From JAGXSE01 sp040757295 (GTDB lineage Bacteria; Bacillota; PH28-bin88), in the NCBI GenBank assembly GCA_040757295.1, contig JBFLXH010000011.1, positions 5,284-69,283 of the forward strand: a stretch of 64,000 nucleotides of DNA, in the 5' to 3' direction. Position numbers and translations under genes: made by a program. Below are positions 25,146-34,143 of this stretch, in pieces (positions within the stretch are counted from its first letter, which is position 1; the number at the start of each line of letters is the position of its first letter). The notes under the pieces were generated by a model. It was not told the DNA's origin. It saw only the letters and a program-made list of their open reading frames with translations, and ran no database searches.

Positions 25146-25202
25146 TTATTACCATTTTATGCCTTAACATGACATTAAACGCGGTGGGGGATATAGTATA
25201 CT
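25136..25202 (+). promoter_or_regulatory. spoIIE promoter region with Spo0A box
   Basis: TGTCGAA (25136-25142) is a perfect 0A box. Downstream are ATGACA (25169-25174) and TATACT (25197-25202), 22 bases apart. This unusually long spacing is known for Spo0A-activated sigma-A promoters such as spoIIG and spoIIE. An alternative -10, TATAGT at 25192, gives a normal 17-base spacer. The spoIIE start is 35 bases beyond. Confidence 0.6.
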
Positions 25203-25236
25203 CCTAGTTAGTACGGAGCTAAGCGGGTGAGGACTG

Positions 25237-27648
25237 ATGCATTTGCCCGAAGTATATCCCTACCGCCGGATTGCAGGTGCGCCCCGGCAGCGGACTTCAG
25301 CCAATAAAATCAATAAGGTGCGCCAACCGGACATCTATCTGGGCCGGTGGCTCGGACAATTTTTTTTAGCAGACGCCCTTGTCCTGCAGCTAATAGGCAT
25401 TATCCTTGCGCAGTCATCACTGATGGGGGGGCTGTCCCCTTTTGGCCCTGCTTTTTTGGCTGTCATCGGCCAAACCCACAGGTTTTTATTGTGGCCCCTT
25501 GCAATTGAAATGACTCTGATTCCTGTTCTAATCGGGAAAATTCCTCTGATATCCGTCGCCGCTTATCCTGTCATCCTGCTAATTTCCTGGTTTTATGGCG
25601 GCTATTTCAACAGGCATCGATGGCTTCTGCCCCTTTTCGCATCTCTGATCCCCTTAACCATTAAAACCGGTTTTTTGTACATGGACAAGCCCTTGGTATA
25701 TGCTCAGATCTTGTTAGGGATAGAGGCCGTAATGACAGCTTGCCTTGCCATTACCTTTATTACAGCGGCTAGCGTGCTGAATCTCCGGAAATGGCGGGTC
25801 GGCCTATCTTTGGAAGAGGCCGCTTGCCTTAGCCTTGTCCTGGTTGGTATTTGGGCGGGATTAGGAGAGGCAAAAGTTTGGGGCCTTAGTGTGCGCCAGG
25901 TTTCTGGTATTATTGCTGTTATGTTGGCAGCCTTGGTTTGGGGATCCGGCGCCGGCGCCGCTTTGGGTGCTGTAGTTGGAATGATGCCCAATTTACTTGG
26001 CCAACCCTATCCCCCGATGATCGGTACCTACGCTTTGAGCGGTTTGTTTGCGGGATCTGTGCGCCGTTATGGCAAAATTGGCATTATCCTGGGGTTTGTC
26101 CTGGGACAAATGGTCCTGTCCTGGTATGCCCAAGACTTTGCCGCTTGGAAAGAGACCCTGGTAGAAGCGGCTTTGGCAGGATTGTTCTTTGTTTTTATTC
26201 CACCAAAGTCGATCAAGGATTGGCAATTGTCCAGGCTTGGTGAGACTCCTGGTGAAAAGGTCTGGCCGGAAAAAATACGTCAGCTTGCTGCCCAGCGGGT
26301 GACTGAAATCAGCATCCTTTTCCATGAGATGGCGGCAGCATTTCAACATCCGGCCAATAGCGCCGAAGTTAAGCAGGATTCTTCCGTGGGTTCTGTTTTT
26401 AATGATATAGCGGTTAGGGTTTGCGTCAATTGTTCCATGCATGATGTCTGCTGGGAAAAGGACTTTTATATTACTTCCCGCCGACTCTTGGATCTTTTTG
26501 CCATAGCAGAAGCAAAGGGATGGGCTGGTCCCCGGGACGTACCTGAAGAGATTCAGCGCCGCTGCAACAGGACCAAAGAGCTTGCCATGGCTGCCAGCTG
26601 TTTGATTGGGGCTTTTCAAAAGGAAAGGCAGTTGCTCCGCCGCCTCGAGGACAGCAGGCTTTTAGTTGCGGCACAGCTTAGCGGCGTAGCTGGAATGATG
26701 CATGAGCTCTCCCTTGAACTCCAGCGGGAGGCGAAATTCTATGAGGATATGGAATCATTCATCCTGCGGGAAGCCAAAAGGTTTGGTATGGATTTAACTG
26801 CTGTCCATGCTTTACAGGGTAGCGGAGACTGGCTGGAAGTTGTGGTAAAGAGCAGCGCCTGCCGAGGAGAGATGGACTGTGCCAGGATAGTCTCCCCTAT
26901 TGTTTCACGGATGACGGGGCGCCGGTTAGCTGTTGATCTTGGAGGTTGTTCATTGGCCGAAAATGGTACCAACTGCTTCTTCCGTCTATATCCCGCACCG
27001 GTTTATGAGGTTTCTGCCAGTTTTGCCCAGGCGAAGGCCAAGGAAAGCGGTATCAGCGGAGACTGGTATTGTTCCCAGACGATCAGAGGCGGCCAACACC
27101 TGTTGGCTTTAAGCGACGGGATGGGCAGCGGGCCCAGGGCAGCTGAGGAAAGCCGGGCCGCGATTAACCTGGTGAGTCAGCTTTTGGCTGCTGGTTTTCC
27201 CTATCCTCTGGCCATAAAAACAGTTAATTCCGCTTTGGTCTTGCGGTCGGCGGACGAGACTTTCGCTACCCTGGATATTGTTTTAATAGACCTCAACAGC
27301 GGAGAATCTGAGCTGGTTAAAATTGGGGCGGCAGGCAGTTATTTGGTCAGGAGAGATCAGGTGACTGTAATCAAGGCAAGCTCGCTGCCAATCGGTATCC
27401 TTGCCCAGGTGGAACCCGAAATCCAGCGAGTTAAGTTCCAAGCTGGTGACCTAATCGTGATGGTTACGGACGGGATCATCGAATGGCAGGGTAAGGATTG
27501 GGTAGCGGAGGCTTTAAGAAAAATGAGCAAGAAGGAACCTCAGGAAATAGCTGAACAATTGCTGGCGGCGGCCTTGACCAGGTGCAATCAGGAGGCCCGG
27601 GACGACATCAGCATCCTGGTAGCAAGGTTGGATTTGCAGGCTGTGTAA
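25237..27648 (+). CDS. spoIIE: Stage II sporulation protein E (PP2C-type serine phosphatase)
   Basis: This 803-residue protein has about ten N-terminal membrane helices (about 40-330), a central FtsZ-interacting/regulatory region with a CxxC cluster (VCVNCSMHDVCW), and a C-terminal PP2C domain (about 590-800). The metal-binding motifs LSDGMGSG and VTDGI, plus DDISILV, are in place. It dephosphorylates SpoIIAA to release sigma-F in the forespore and assists polar septation. The ATG follows GTGAGG. The tRNA genes precede it and tilS lies downstream, as in Bacillus. Confidence 0.95.
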   Translation: MHLPEVYPYRRIAGAPRQRTSANKINKVRQPDIYLGRWLGQFFLADALVLQLIGIILAQSSLMGGLSPFGPAFLAVIGQTHRFLLWPLAIEMTLIPVLIGKIPLISVAAYPVILLISWFYGGYFNRHRWLLPLFASLIPLTIKTGFLYMDKPLVYAQILLGIEAVMTACLAITFITAASVLNLRKWRVGLSLEEAACLSLVLVGIWAGLGEAKVWGLSVRQVSGIIAVMLAALVWGSGAGAALGAVVGMMPNLLGQPYPPMIGTYALSGLFAGSVRRYGKIGIILGFVLGQMVLSWYAQDFAAWKETLVEAALAGLFFVFIPPKSIKDWQLSRLGETPGEKVWPEKIRQLAAQRVTEISILFHEMAAAFQHPANSAEVKQDSSVGSVFNDIAVRVCVNCSMHDVCWEKDFYITSRRLLDLFAIAEAKGWAGPRDVPEEIQRRCNRTKELAMAASCLIGAFQKERQLLRRLEDSRLLVAAQLSGVAGMMHELSLELQREAKFYEDMESFILREAKRFGMDLTAVHALQGSGDWLEVVVKSSACRGEMDCARIVSPIVSRMTGRRLAVDLGGCSLAENGTNCFFRLYPAPVYEVSASFAQAKAKESGISGDWYCSQTIRGGQHLLALSDGMGSGPRAAEESRAAINLVSQLLAAGFPYPLAIKTVNSALVLRSADETFATLDIVLIDLNSGESELVKIGAAGSYLVRRDQVTVIKASSLPIGILAQVEPEIQRVKFQAGDLIVMVTDGIIEWQGKDWVAEALRKMSKKEPQEIAEQLLAAALTRCNQEARDDISILVARLDLQAV

Positions 27649-27840
27649 GGGGACCCGCCCTCTTTTTTATTTTGAGGCACTGCAATTTCAAAGCATAGGC
27701 CTTTACGCCGGTTACCGAAAATACGGGTTTCGCAAGATAGATTTCAGAACTAGAAACGATCGTGACTATAGCTTGGCCTAAATTGTTACACATCCCTGGC
27801 CAGATCCATGAACCGGGACATTTCAAGATGAAGGGTTATA
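27649..27840. other. Intergenic region between spoIIE and yqhV
   Basis: About 190 bases between convergent genes. No clear stem with T tract is seen beyond CCCTCTTTTTTATT just after spoIIE, and no other recognisable element. Confidence 0.4.
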
Positions 27841-28092
27841 TTATCTAGTGCCGAGAATGGTAAGGGTTACCCCTGCCAGCAGCATCAGCGCCTTCTGGGG
27901 CGGTAATTTGGCGGCCACACCGGCCAGCCCCACTGCACTGACAAAGACAAAGGGGCCGATGGCTCCCAGGATGCCGTTAATACGCAAGCCCTGTTCCACC
28001 GAATTGAGGCGGAACATAACGATGGCTGCCACGAGGTTCATCAGGCCGAAGATGAGACGGGTCGTTCCCATGGTTAGCACGAACTTATCCAT
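27841..28092 (-). CDS. YqhV-family membrane protein (DUF2619)
   Basis: This 83-residue protein has two or three hydrophobic helices and the conserved pattern MRLxxGxxNLxAAxxMxRLNxVExALRINxxLGxxGP (here TTRLIFGLMNLVAAIVMFRL, then SVEQGLRINGILGAIGP). The family occurs in endospore formers, often beside spoIIIA genes; its function is not established. A 5' hairpin TCCCGGG/CCCGGGA lies at 28121-28142 in its leader. Confidence 0.75.
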   Translation of the reverse strand: MDKFVLTMGTTRLIFGLMNLVAAIVMFRLNSVEQGLRINGILGAIGPFVFVSAVGLAGVAAKLPPQKALMLLAGVTLTILGTR

Positions 28093-28232
28093 TTGCTGTC
28101 AACTCCCTTTTTATCCTTTGTCCCGGGACCTCAAACCCGGGATATTTTATAACGCATAGGAAATTATGGTCGTTTAAAAAATGTGGATAAATCATAATTT
28201 CCGTCATGGGTTTCAACAAAGTCAACCGCATT

Positions 28233-28270
28233 AAGTCTTCCGAAGGAAGATTTCTTCCCAAGGAAGACTT
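28233..28270. repeat. Nested palindrome
   Basis: AAGTCTTCC and GGAAGACTT (28233-28241, 28262-28270) enclose GGAAGA-TT-TCTTCC. Two alternative folds are possible, either one long nested stem or two short CTTCC/GGAAG hairpins. It lies in the about 290-base gap before the small membrane protein gene, which also has a TATAAT at 28340. Confidence 0.55.
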
Positions 28271-28386
28271 TGTTCTTTTAACATCACCGAAAGCCGAAGG
28301 CTATCCAAATTTTTATCTTTTTGTCAGGGCATCATATGGTATAATTGTTAAGGCCATTGCCTGTGAAGCAAAGGGGGGTGCGGCTG

Positions 28387-28743
28387 ATGCAGATTTATTA
28401 TCCGCCGGAAGCTAAGGGACTAAACGCTTTGCGGTGGCTGGGAATTATCACGGGACTGGTCACCGGCCTGCCGCTGGTCTTATGGCTAGTCTTATGGCTA
28501 CAGGGCGGGCCTTTTCCCGGTAAAGGACCGGTGGGGGTTCTAATTCTGGCTACCTTCGTCGGTTGTGTGGCCCTCTTGTGGCACTATTACCGTTCCTTTC
28601 AAAACCTGGCGTACCATTTGGGCGGAGAGGGTTTGGAAATAAGGTGGGGTCTACGCGCCACTTATGGTGCCGGGTACTGGCCGGCCGTTTTTTCGCCCGG
28701 CGATACGGTGCTTAAAAGGTATATTTTGGCAAAGGTTATGTAA
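28387..28743 (+). CDS. Small membrane protein of unknown function, two helices
   Basis: This 118-residue protein has two membrane helices at about 14-36 and 48-66, then a short soluble part LEIRWGLRATYGAGYWPAVF. That part recalls bacterial PH-domain (DUF304/bPH) proteins but breaks off early, so it could be a truncated member. ATG 28387 follows GGGGGGTGCGG. It lies where Bacillus carries yabS/yabT but does not resemble them. Confidence 0.6.
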   Translation: MQIYYPPEAKGLNALRWLGIITGLVTGLPLVLWLVLWLQGGPFPGKGPVGVLILATFVGCVALLWHYYRSFQNLAYHLGGEGLEIRWGLRATYGAGYWPAVFSPGDTVLKRYILAKVM

Positions 28744-28884
28744 AGCTATAGTAGAAAGGCAACTTTTTCTAGGATGAAATTAACTGGTAATTGGCAGGAA
28801 AAAAGGTAGTCAGTGCCGAAGAAAACAAATCTACCGTTTGGGTATCATGCCAACATTACCCCAAAGGGAAGAGATGATGGGGCC

Positions 28885-30291
28885 GTGCTGGAAAAGATAT
28901 TTAAAACTATTGCAAAATACCGCCTGTTAGAGCCCCATGACGGGGTATTGGTTGCCGTATCCGGAGGGCCCGATTCTGTAGCTCTCTTGCATGCACTGCA
29001 AAGCCTAACGGAAGAGATCCCCCTAACCCTTTGGGCAGCCCATTTAAACCATGGATTGCGGGGCCGGGAGGCCGAGGAAGACGCAGAATTCGTAAGCCTT
29101 TTGGCAGATAAGTGGGGAATCCCGGCAGTGATTGAAAAAATTGATGTCAAGAATCTGGCAGCCAACGAGGGGCTTTCTGCCCAGGAGGCTGCCCGCCAGG
29201 CCAGGTACCGGTTTTTGCGCCGGGTTGCCGCCCAAAGAGGTCTTGCCAAAATTGCCGTCGGCCATCACGCTAACGACCAGGCTGAAACAGTCCTTTTGAA
29301 CTTCTTACGGGGTTCAGGTACTAGCGGGTTAAAAGGTATGCTGCCCGCATCCCAGGGGGTTATCCGTCCCCTGTTGGAAATAACCCGGCAGGAGATTGAG
29401 GATTACTGCCGGAAACATGGACTACCAAGCCGGGAAGACTCCTCTAACCTGAAAACCGACTACCAGCGCAATCGAGTTCGCTGGCACCTATTGCCGGAGC
29501 TCGAACGTTACAATCCCAGGATGTTGGAAACCATTAACCGGATGGCCAAGGTCTTACGGGAAGAGGATGAGTTGTTAGAAAAGGTATGCAACACGGCCAT
29601 TTCTCCTCTTGTCCAATCAGCCGGCCAGGGTATAAAACTGCCGTTAAAGGAATTTAATCTTTTGCCGGCAGCAATCCAGGGGCGGGCCATTAGGCAGTGC
29701 TATGCTGCACTGACCGGGAGTAAAGAGGGTTTGGCTTTTGCCCACGTGGATGCTGCTATAGCACTTGCCAAAGGAGAAAGAAAGAAAGGGGTCAATTTTC
29801 CCGGAGGGGTTGCTCTCTCTCGCCAAAAGGATTGGCTGGTGCTAAGGAGGCCTTCTGCCCCGAAACATCAAGTGAATTATTTTTCAGTTCCGGTGGCTAT
29901 TCCAGGAGATACGCCCTTGCCAGGACTGAAACAGTTACTGCGTACCAGAGTTGAGGAAAAAAGAGTGTCTGCTGTCTGGTTTAGCCCCCAGGCCGCGGCC
30001 AACCAGTGCCTGCTGGATTGGGAAAAGATTAACGGCCCTCTCTTTGCCCGCCTGCGCAGGCCTGGAGATAGGTTTTTTCCCCTGGGAGCTCCCGGGTTCA
30101 AAAGCCTAAAAGAATTTTTTATTGATCAAAAGGTCCCCAAAGAAAAAAGGGACTTGGTGCCCGTTATTGCCACAGCGGAAGAGATCCTTTGGGTGGCGGG
30201 CTATCGGATTGACGATCGTTTTAAGGTGGGACCCGAAACAAAACGGTTGCTTTGCCTCGAATTGGTTCCTATGGGTGATCCGATTGATTAG
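28885..30291 (+). CDS. tilS: tRNA(Ile)-lysidine synthase
   Basis: This 468-residue enzyme uses ATP and lysine to modify C34 of the CAU-anticodon tRNA-Ile so that it reads AUA. The N-terminal PP-loop is VAVSGGPDSVALLHAL, followed by HHANDQAETVLLNFLRG. The C-terminal substrate-recognition domain has RRPGDRF and LKEFFIDQKVP. The frame opens at GTG 28813, but GTG 28885 leaves the usual 20-25 residues before the PP-loop. Its conserved partner hprT is missing; ftsH follows directly. Confidence 0.92.
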   Translation: MLEKIFKTIAKYRLLEPHDGVLVAVSGGPDSVALLHALQSLTEEIPLTLWAAHLNHGLRGREAEEDAEFVSLLADKWGIPAVIEKIDVKNLAANEGLSAQEAARQARYRFLRRVAAQRGLAKIAVGHHANDQAETVLLNFLRGSGTSGLKGMLPASQGVIRPLLEITRQEIEDYCRKHGLPSREDSSNLKTDYQRNRVRWHLLPELERYNPRMLETINRMAKVLREEDELLEKVCNTAISPLVQSAGQGIKLPLKEFNLLPAAIQGRAIRQCYAALTGSKEGLAFAHVDAAIALAKGERKKGVNFPGGVALSRQKDWLVLRRPSAPKHQVNYFSVPVAIPGDTPLPGLKQLLRTRVEEKRVSAVWFSPQAAANQCLLDWEKINGPLFARLRRPGDRFFPLGAPGFKSLKEFFIDQKVPKEKRDLVPVIATAEEILWVAGYRIDDRFKVGPETKRLLCLELVPMGDPID

Positions 30292-30334
30292 ACAGGGAAC
30301 AATATTATTGTTACTATTTATTAAAAGCTTTGGT

Positions 30335-30363
30335 TTGAAACCGCCGGCAATTTATGTTATAAT
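30335..30363 (+). promoter_or_regulatory. Sigma-A promoter of ftsH
   Basis: TTGAAA, 17 bases, TATAAT, about 57 bases before the start codon. Confidence 0.75.
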
Positions 30364-30419
30364 AACTTCCTATGATATGGAAAGCATTAGCATGGTTGGC
30401 GGTTGGAAGGAGGGTCAAG

Positions 30420-32378
30420 TTGAACCGAGTGTTTAGGAATTTGGCTATTTATCTTTTAATTGTTTTAATGGCGGTTTCAGTAATCAGGATGACCACCCCT
30501 CCGCAGCAACAGGTGCAGGAAATTGATTACAGCACCTTTATGGGGTATGTGGACAGAGGCCAGGTTAAGGAAGTAGTTTTCAATCCCAAAGACGCCACCA
30601 TCAGAATTGATGGCACCCTGACTACAGGCCAGAAGTTTTTCCTTGAGGTCATGCCTGACCCGGGTCTCCAGCGTTTTTTAAATGAAAAAGGTGTTGCGGT
30701 AAAAACTGAGCCAGCCAAAGGCGCTCCTTGGTGGACCGGTTTGCTGGGGACTATGCTGCCAATACTGCTTTTGGTGGGCCTTGTCTTTTTTATGATGCAG
30801 CAAACCCAGGGCGGCGGCAGCCGGGTGATGCAGTTTGGCAAGTCCAGGGCCCGATTGCACACTGATGATAAAAAGAAGGTCACCTTCGAAGATGTGGCGG
30901 GCGCTGACGAGGTCAAGGAGGAACTGGAGGAGGTCGTGGAATTTCTCAAAAACCCCAGGAAATTTAACGAGCTGGGAGCGAAAATTCCCAAAGGAGTCCT
31001 CCTGTTTGGCCCTCCTGGTACCGGTAAGACCCTTTTGGCCAGGGCGGTAGCCGGGGAAGCCGGAGTGCCGTTTTTTAGCATCAGCGGTTCCGACTTTGTA
31101 GAAATGTTTGTTGGAGTGGGGGCTTCCCGGGTGCGGGACCTGTTTGAACAGGCTAAAAAGAATGCACCCTGTATTGTTTTTATCGATGAAATTGACGCCG
31201 TAGGGCGCCAACGGGGAGCCGGCCTGGGCGGCGGACATGATGAGCGGGAGCAGACCCTTAACCAACTGCTGGTGGAGATGGACGGTTTTGCCGCCAATGA
31301 AGGAATTATTATTATCGCGGCTACCAACCGGCCGGATATTCTTGACCCCGCTCTCCTGCGGCCCGGTCGCTTTGACCGGCAAATAGTGGTGGACGTGCCG
31401 GATGTCAAGGGAAGGAAAGAGATCCTGCAGGTGCACATCAAGGGTAAGCCTATCGATAAGTCAGTCGACCTGGATGTGCTGGCTAGGAGAACACCCGGAT
31501 TTACCGGCGCTGACCTGGCCAACATGGTCAATGAGGCAGCTCTTTTGGCTGCCCGCCGCAACAGGAAACAGGTGACCATGGAAGAACTGGAAGACTCCAT
31601 CGAGCGGGTGATTGCCGGGCCGGAGAAAAAATCCAGGGTGATCAGCGAGTATGAAAAACGGTTGGTGGCCTACCATGAAGCGGGGCACGCCATTGTGGGA
31701 CATCTCCTCCCCAACACCGATCCTGTCCACAAGGTGTCCATTATTCCTAGGGGCCGGGCAGGCGGTTATACCTTGCTCTTGCCCAAGGAAGACCGGCGCT
31801 ACATGACTAGGTCCCAAATACTGGATGCCGTAACTATGCTCTTGGGCGGCCGGGTAGCCGAAGCCATGGTGCTGAAGGAGGTCAGTACAGGGGCCCAAAA
31901 TGACCTGGAGCGTGCCACCGAAATGGTGAGGAAGATCATCACCGAGTATGGCATGTCCGAGGAGTTAGGGCCTTTGACCTTTGGCCGGCGCCAGGAGCAG
32001 GTGTTTTTAGGGCGGGATATTGCCCGGGACCGCAACTACAGTGAAGCCGTGGCCTTTTCCATTGACAAGGAAGCCCGACGGATTATGGATGAATGCTATG
32101 CCAGGGCCAAAAAGATTTTACAGGACAACCTGGAACGCCTGCATGCGGTCGCCAAAGCCCTGATGGAAAGGGAGACCCTGGAAGCGGAGGAGTTCTTGCA
32201 GTTGATGCGAGAATTTGACGCCAAGAGCGAAGCCAAGGGTGAGCAGCCGCCTGCAGGAGACAGTGGGGTAGGGGTGCCTTTGCCGGTCACTGCGGAAATT
32301 AAGCGGCTGGTTTCCGAAAAGCCTGAACCAAGGATGACCATCAGGTTTGGGCGGGTGCCGCTGGGAAGGCTGGAATGA
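30420..32378 (+). CDS. ftsH: ATP-dependent zinc metalloprotease FtsH
   Basis: This 652-residue membrane AAA protease has two membrane helices (about 8-25 and 106-127) that bracket an extracytoplasmic domain. Walker A GPPGTGKT is at 197-204, Walker B IDEID at 255-259 and the zinc site HEAGH at 419-423. It degrades misfolded and regulatory membrane proteins and is required for sporulation in Bacillus. The open frame begins at 30372, but TTG 30420 is seven bases after AAGGAGGG and gives the normal N-terminus. Confidence 0.95.
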   Translation: MNRVFRNLAIYLLIVLMAVSVIRMTTPPQQQVQEIDYSTFMGYVDRGQVKEVVFNPKDATIRIDGTLTTGQKFFLEVMPDPGLQRFLNEKGVAVKTEPAKGAPWWTGLLGTMLPILLLVGLVFFMMQQTQGGGSRVMQFGKSRARLHTDDKKKVTFEDVAGADEVKEELEEVVEFLKNPRKFNELGAKIPKGVLLFGPPGTGKTLLARAVAGEAGVPFFSISGSDFVEMFVGVGASRVRDLFEQAKKNAPCIVFIDEIDAVGRQRGAGLGGGHDEREQTLNQLLVEMDGFAANEGIIIIAATNRPDILDPALLRPGRFDRQIVVDVPDVKGRKEILQVHIKGKPIDKSVDLDVLARRTPGFTGADLANMVNEAALLAARRNRKQVTMEELEDSIERVIAGPEKKSRVISEYEKRLVAYHEAGHAIVGHLLPNTDPVHKVSIIPRGRAGGYTLLLPKEDRRYMTRSQILDAVTMLLGGRVAEAMVLKEVSTGAQNDLERATEMVRKIITEYGMSEELGPLTFGRRQEQVFLGRDIARDRNYSEAVAFSIDKEARRIMDECYARAKKILQDNLERLHAVAKALMERETLEAEEFLQLMREFDAKSEAKGEQPPAGDSGVGVPLPVTAEIKRLVSEKPEPRMTIRFGRVPLGRLE

Positions 32379-32405
32379 TACCGGTTGCATGGAGGGACAG
32401 CGGAG

Positions 32406-32855
32406 ATGGAAAGAACCTTTGTCATGATAAAACCTGATGGGGTGCAGCGAAACCTGGTAGGAGAATTGATTAAGCGGTTTGAACAAAAAGGCTGGCGCCT
32501 TGCCGCTTTGCGCATGCTTCGCATCACCAGGGAAATGGCCGAAAACCACTACCAGGAACATGTGGGCAAGCCCTTTTTCCGGGGCCTCCTGGAGTATATC
32601 ACCAGCGGGCCGGTGGTAGCGATGGTATGGGAAGGTAAGGACGTAGTAGCCGGTGTGCGCAAGATGATTGGGGCCACCAACCCGTCCGAAGCTGCACCGG
32701 GCACCGTCAGGGGGGATTTCGGCATCGAAATCGGCCGCAATGTCATTCATGGAGCCGACTCTGTCGCCAGTGCAGCCAGAGAAATAGCCATCTACTTCCG
32801 GCCTGACGATCTAGAGACCTACGAAAAAGAGATAGAAAAATGGATATATGAATAA
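32406..32855 (+). CDS. ndk: Nucleoside diphosphate kinase
   Basis: This 149-residue enzyme transfers the gamma-phosphate between nucleoside triphosphates and diphosphates. It starts ERTFVMIKPDGVQRNLVG, and the phospho-His is in NVIHGADS. Full family length. It follows ftsH after 27 bases and is probably co-transcribed, ending at the terminator at 32885. Confidence 0.95.
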   Translation: MERTFVMIKPDGVQRNLVGELIKRFEQKGWRLAALRMLRITREMAENHYQEHVGKPFFRGLLEYITSGPVVAMVWEGKDVVAGVRKMIGATNPSEAAPGTVRGDFGIEIGRNVIHGADSVASAAREIAIYFRPDDLETYEKEIEKWIYE

Positions 32856-32884
32856 CCTTCCCCTTAAGAAAAAACCAAGCACCG

Positions 32885-32916
32885 GCCCTTATCTTCAAAA
32901 GATAAGGGCTGGTTTT
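32885..32916 (+). terminator. Terminator after ndk
   Basis: GCCCTTATCTT and AAGATAAGGGC form an 11-bp stem with a three-base loop, followed by TGGTTTT. Confidence 0.75.
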
Positions 32917-33101
32917 ATCACAGATGGCTACCCGCTCTTAAGCCTACGCTTCTTTGAAGCGGCGGGAAATGCTCGGCAAAGGAAAAATATTAAAATCAAT
33001 GAAGCCGGGCATGAAATTCGCTTTCAGGCCACGTTAAATTGTCGAATCTAAGCACGAGCGGGGGAAACAATCCCCCGCGAAAAGCCAAGACCCAGTTGAA
33101 G
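32917..33101. repeat. Mosaic repeat cluster A-B'-C
   Basis: Three modules follow each other. Module A is TCACAGATGGCTACCCGCTC through AAGCGGCGGG. Next is an inverted partial copy of the two-hairpin repeat (ATGCTCGGC ... GCCGGGCAT ... TTTCAGGCCACG, 32968-33040). Last is a partial palindrome module with GCGGGGGAAACAATCCCCCGC and GCCAAGACCCAGTTGAA. The same order recurs at 62437-62660. The open frame of the next gene runs through it but is not likely to be translated here. Confidence 0.75.
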
Positions 33102-33185
33102 CCTGTGAGCAGGAATAAAAGCCACCTGCTTAGAAAAGATAAAGAAAGTTCATTGCCTTCAGAGCAGGAGGGGATAAAACTGGAC

Positions 33186-34100
33186 TTGTTGCCAATGGGA
33201 AGGGCCTTTTTCCGTGACCTCACCCGCAGGGTGCTGGAGCAGATAGACAGGGGATACGATATTAACAGGCAAAACATTATGGAGAATAAATCGGGGGACC
33301 GGGCTACAGGGTTAGATTTGCTGGTAGATAATTTAGTGGAGGATTCCCTTGCCGGCCTGACTCCCCGGGGGGGGATTCTGGTAATCAGTGAAGAATCCGG
33401 GCTGCGGGTTTTTGGTGCCAGTACCCCTATCTACTTCATGGTGCTGGATCCGGTGGACGGTTCCAATAACCTGCGTCCCCATCCCACACCGGACCCAAGA
33501 CTGGGCATATCCATCGGTCTGGGGCGGATGGCCGACCTGGAACGGTGGGGGGATGCCCGGGCCATCCAGGTCAGCCTGCACGGGGACCTTTACGCGGGCA
33601 GTTTTTACTGGGCCGTGAGCGGGCAGGGAGCTTTTTTCCAGCGGGGTGACCGGGTGACGAGGATCAGTCCTTCTCCGGTAACTCAGTTGAAGCCCAAGGC
33701 CTTGGTCGGGATGGATCTGGACGATACCCCTTACCTGCCGCCGGGCTATGAGGCTATCTTGGATAACCGGATTATCCAGCGCAGGTTGGGCAGCACCATC
33801 CTGGACCTTTGCCAGGTGGCCTGCGGCCAGTATGATGCGTATATCAGCCTGTCCGGCCGCCTGAAGGTGACAGACGTGGCCCAGAGCACCCATTTAATTA
33901 AAACCGCCGGGGGGGAGGTATCCCTGCTGCCACTGGTTGATGGCGCAGGCGGGCCTGGCAGGTATCGTGATTACCTGCGGCAGGTGGTGGAGCAGGAAAG
34001 CCTGTTGAAAAAAATCCGTTTCCGGGTGGTGGCAGCGGGTACTCCCGATCTGTCCCAGTTGTTAAAATGGCTGATCCGGTGGGAAGAGGAGTGCGTGTAA
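33186..34100 (+). CDS. Inositol monophosphatase/fructose-1,6-bisphosphatase-family protein
   Basis: This protein of about 304 residues belongs to the lithium-sensitive phosphatase superfamily. Metal ligands are recognisable as the Glu pair in ISEESG, DPVDGSNN (the DPxDGT motif) and the Asp of KVTDVAQ (WD motif variant). Substrate could be an inositol, sugar or nucleotide phosphate. The frame extends to 33039 through repeat DNA, but AGGAGGGG at 33166-33173 indicates a start at TTG 33186 or nearby (CTG 33180, ATG 33195 are alternatives). The first residues are uncertain. Confidence 0.75.
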   Translation: MLPMGRAFFRDLTRRVLEQIDRGYDINRQNIMENKSGDRATGLDLLVDNLVEDSLAGLTPRGGILVISEESGLRVFGASTPIYFMVLDPVDGSNNLRPHPTPDPRLGISIGLGRMADLERWGDARAIQVSLHGDLYAGSFYWAVSGQGAFFQRGDRVTRISPSPVTQLKPKALVGMDLDDTPYLPPGYEAILDNRIIQRRLGSTILDLCQVACGQYDAYISLSGRLKVTDVAQSTHLIKTAGGEVSLLPLVDGAGGPGRYRDYLRQVVEQESLLKKIRFRVVAAGTPDLSQLLKWLIRWEEECV

Positions 34101-34143
34101 GGGAATACAAAACGCCCATGTCGAGGGAGGGAAGGGTGAAGAG

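Noticed and set aside
30527..31600. 357-codon minus-strand ORF opposite ftsH
   Set aside because: It is a shadow of the conserved AAA protease coding strand, with serine-rich composition typical of antisense frames.
33039..33185. Upstream 49 codons of the phosphatase-family ORF
   Set aside because: They run through the A-B'-C repeat cluster. The AGGAGGGG at 33166 points to a later start, so this part is not annotated as coding.
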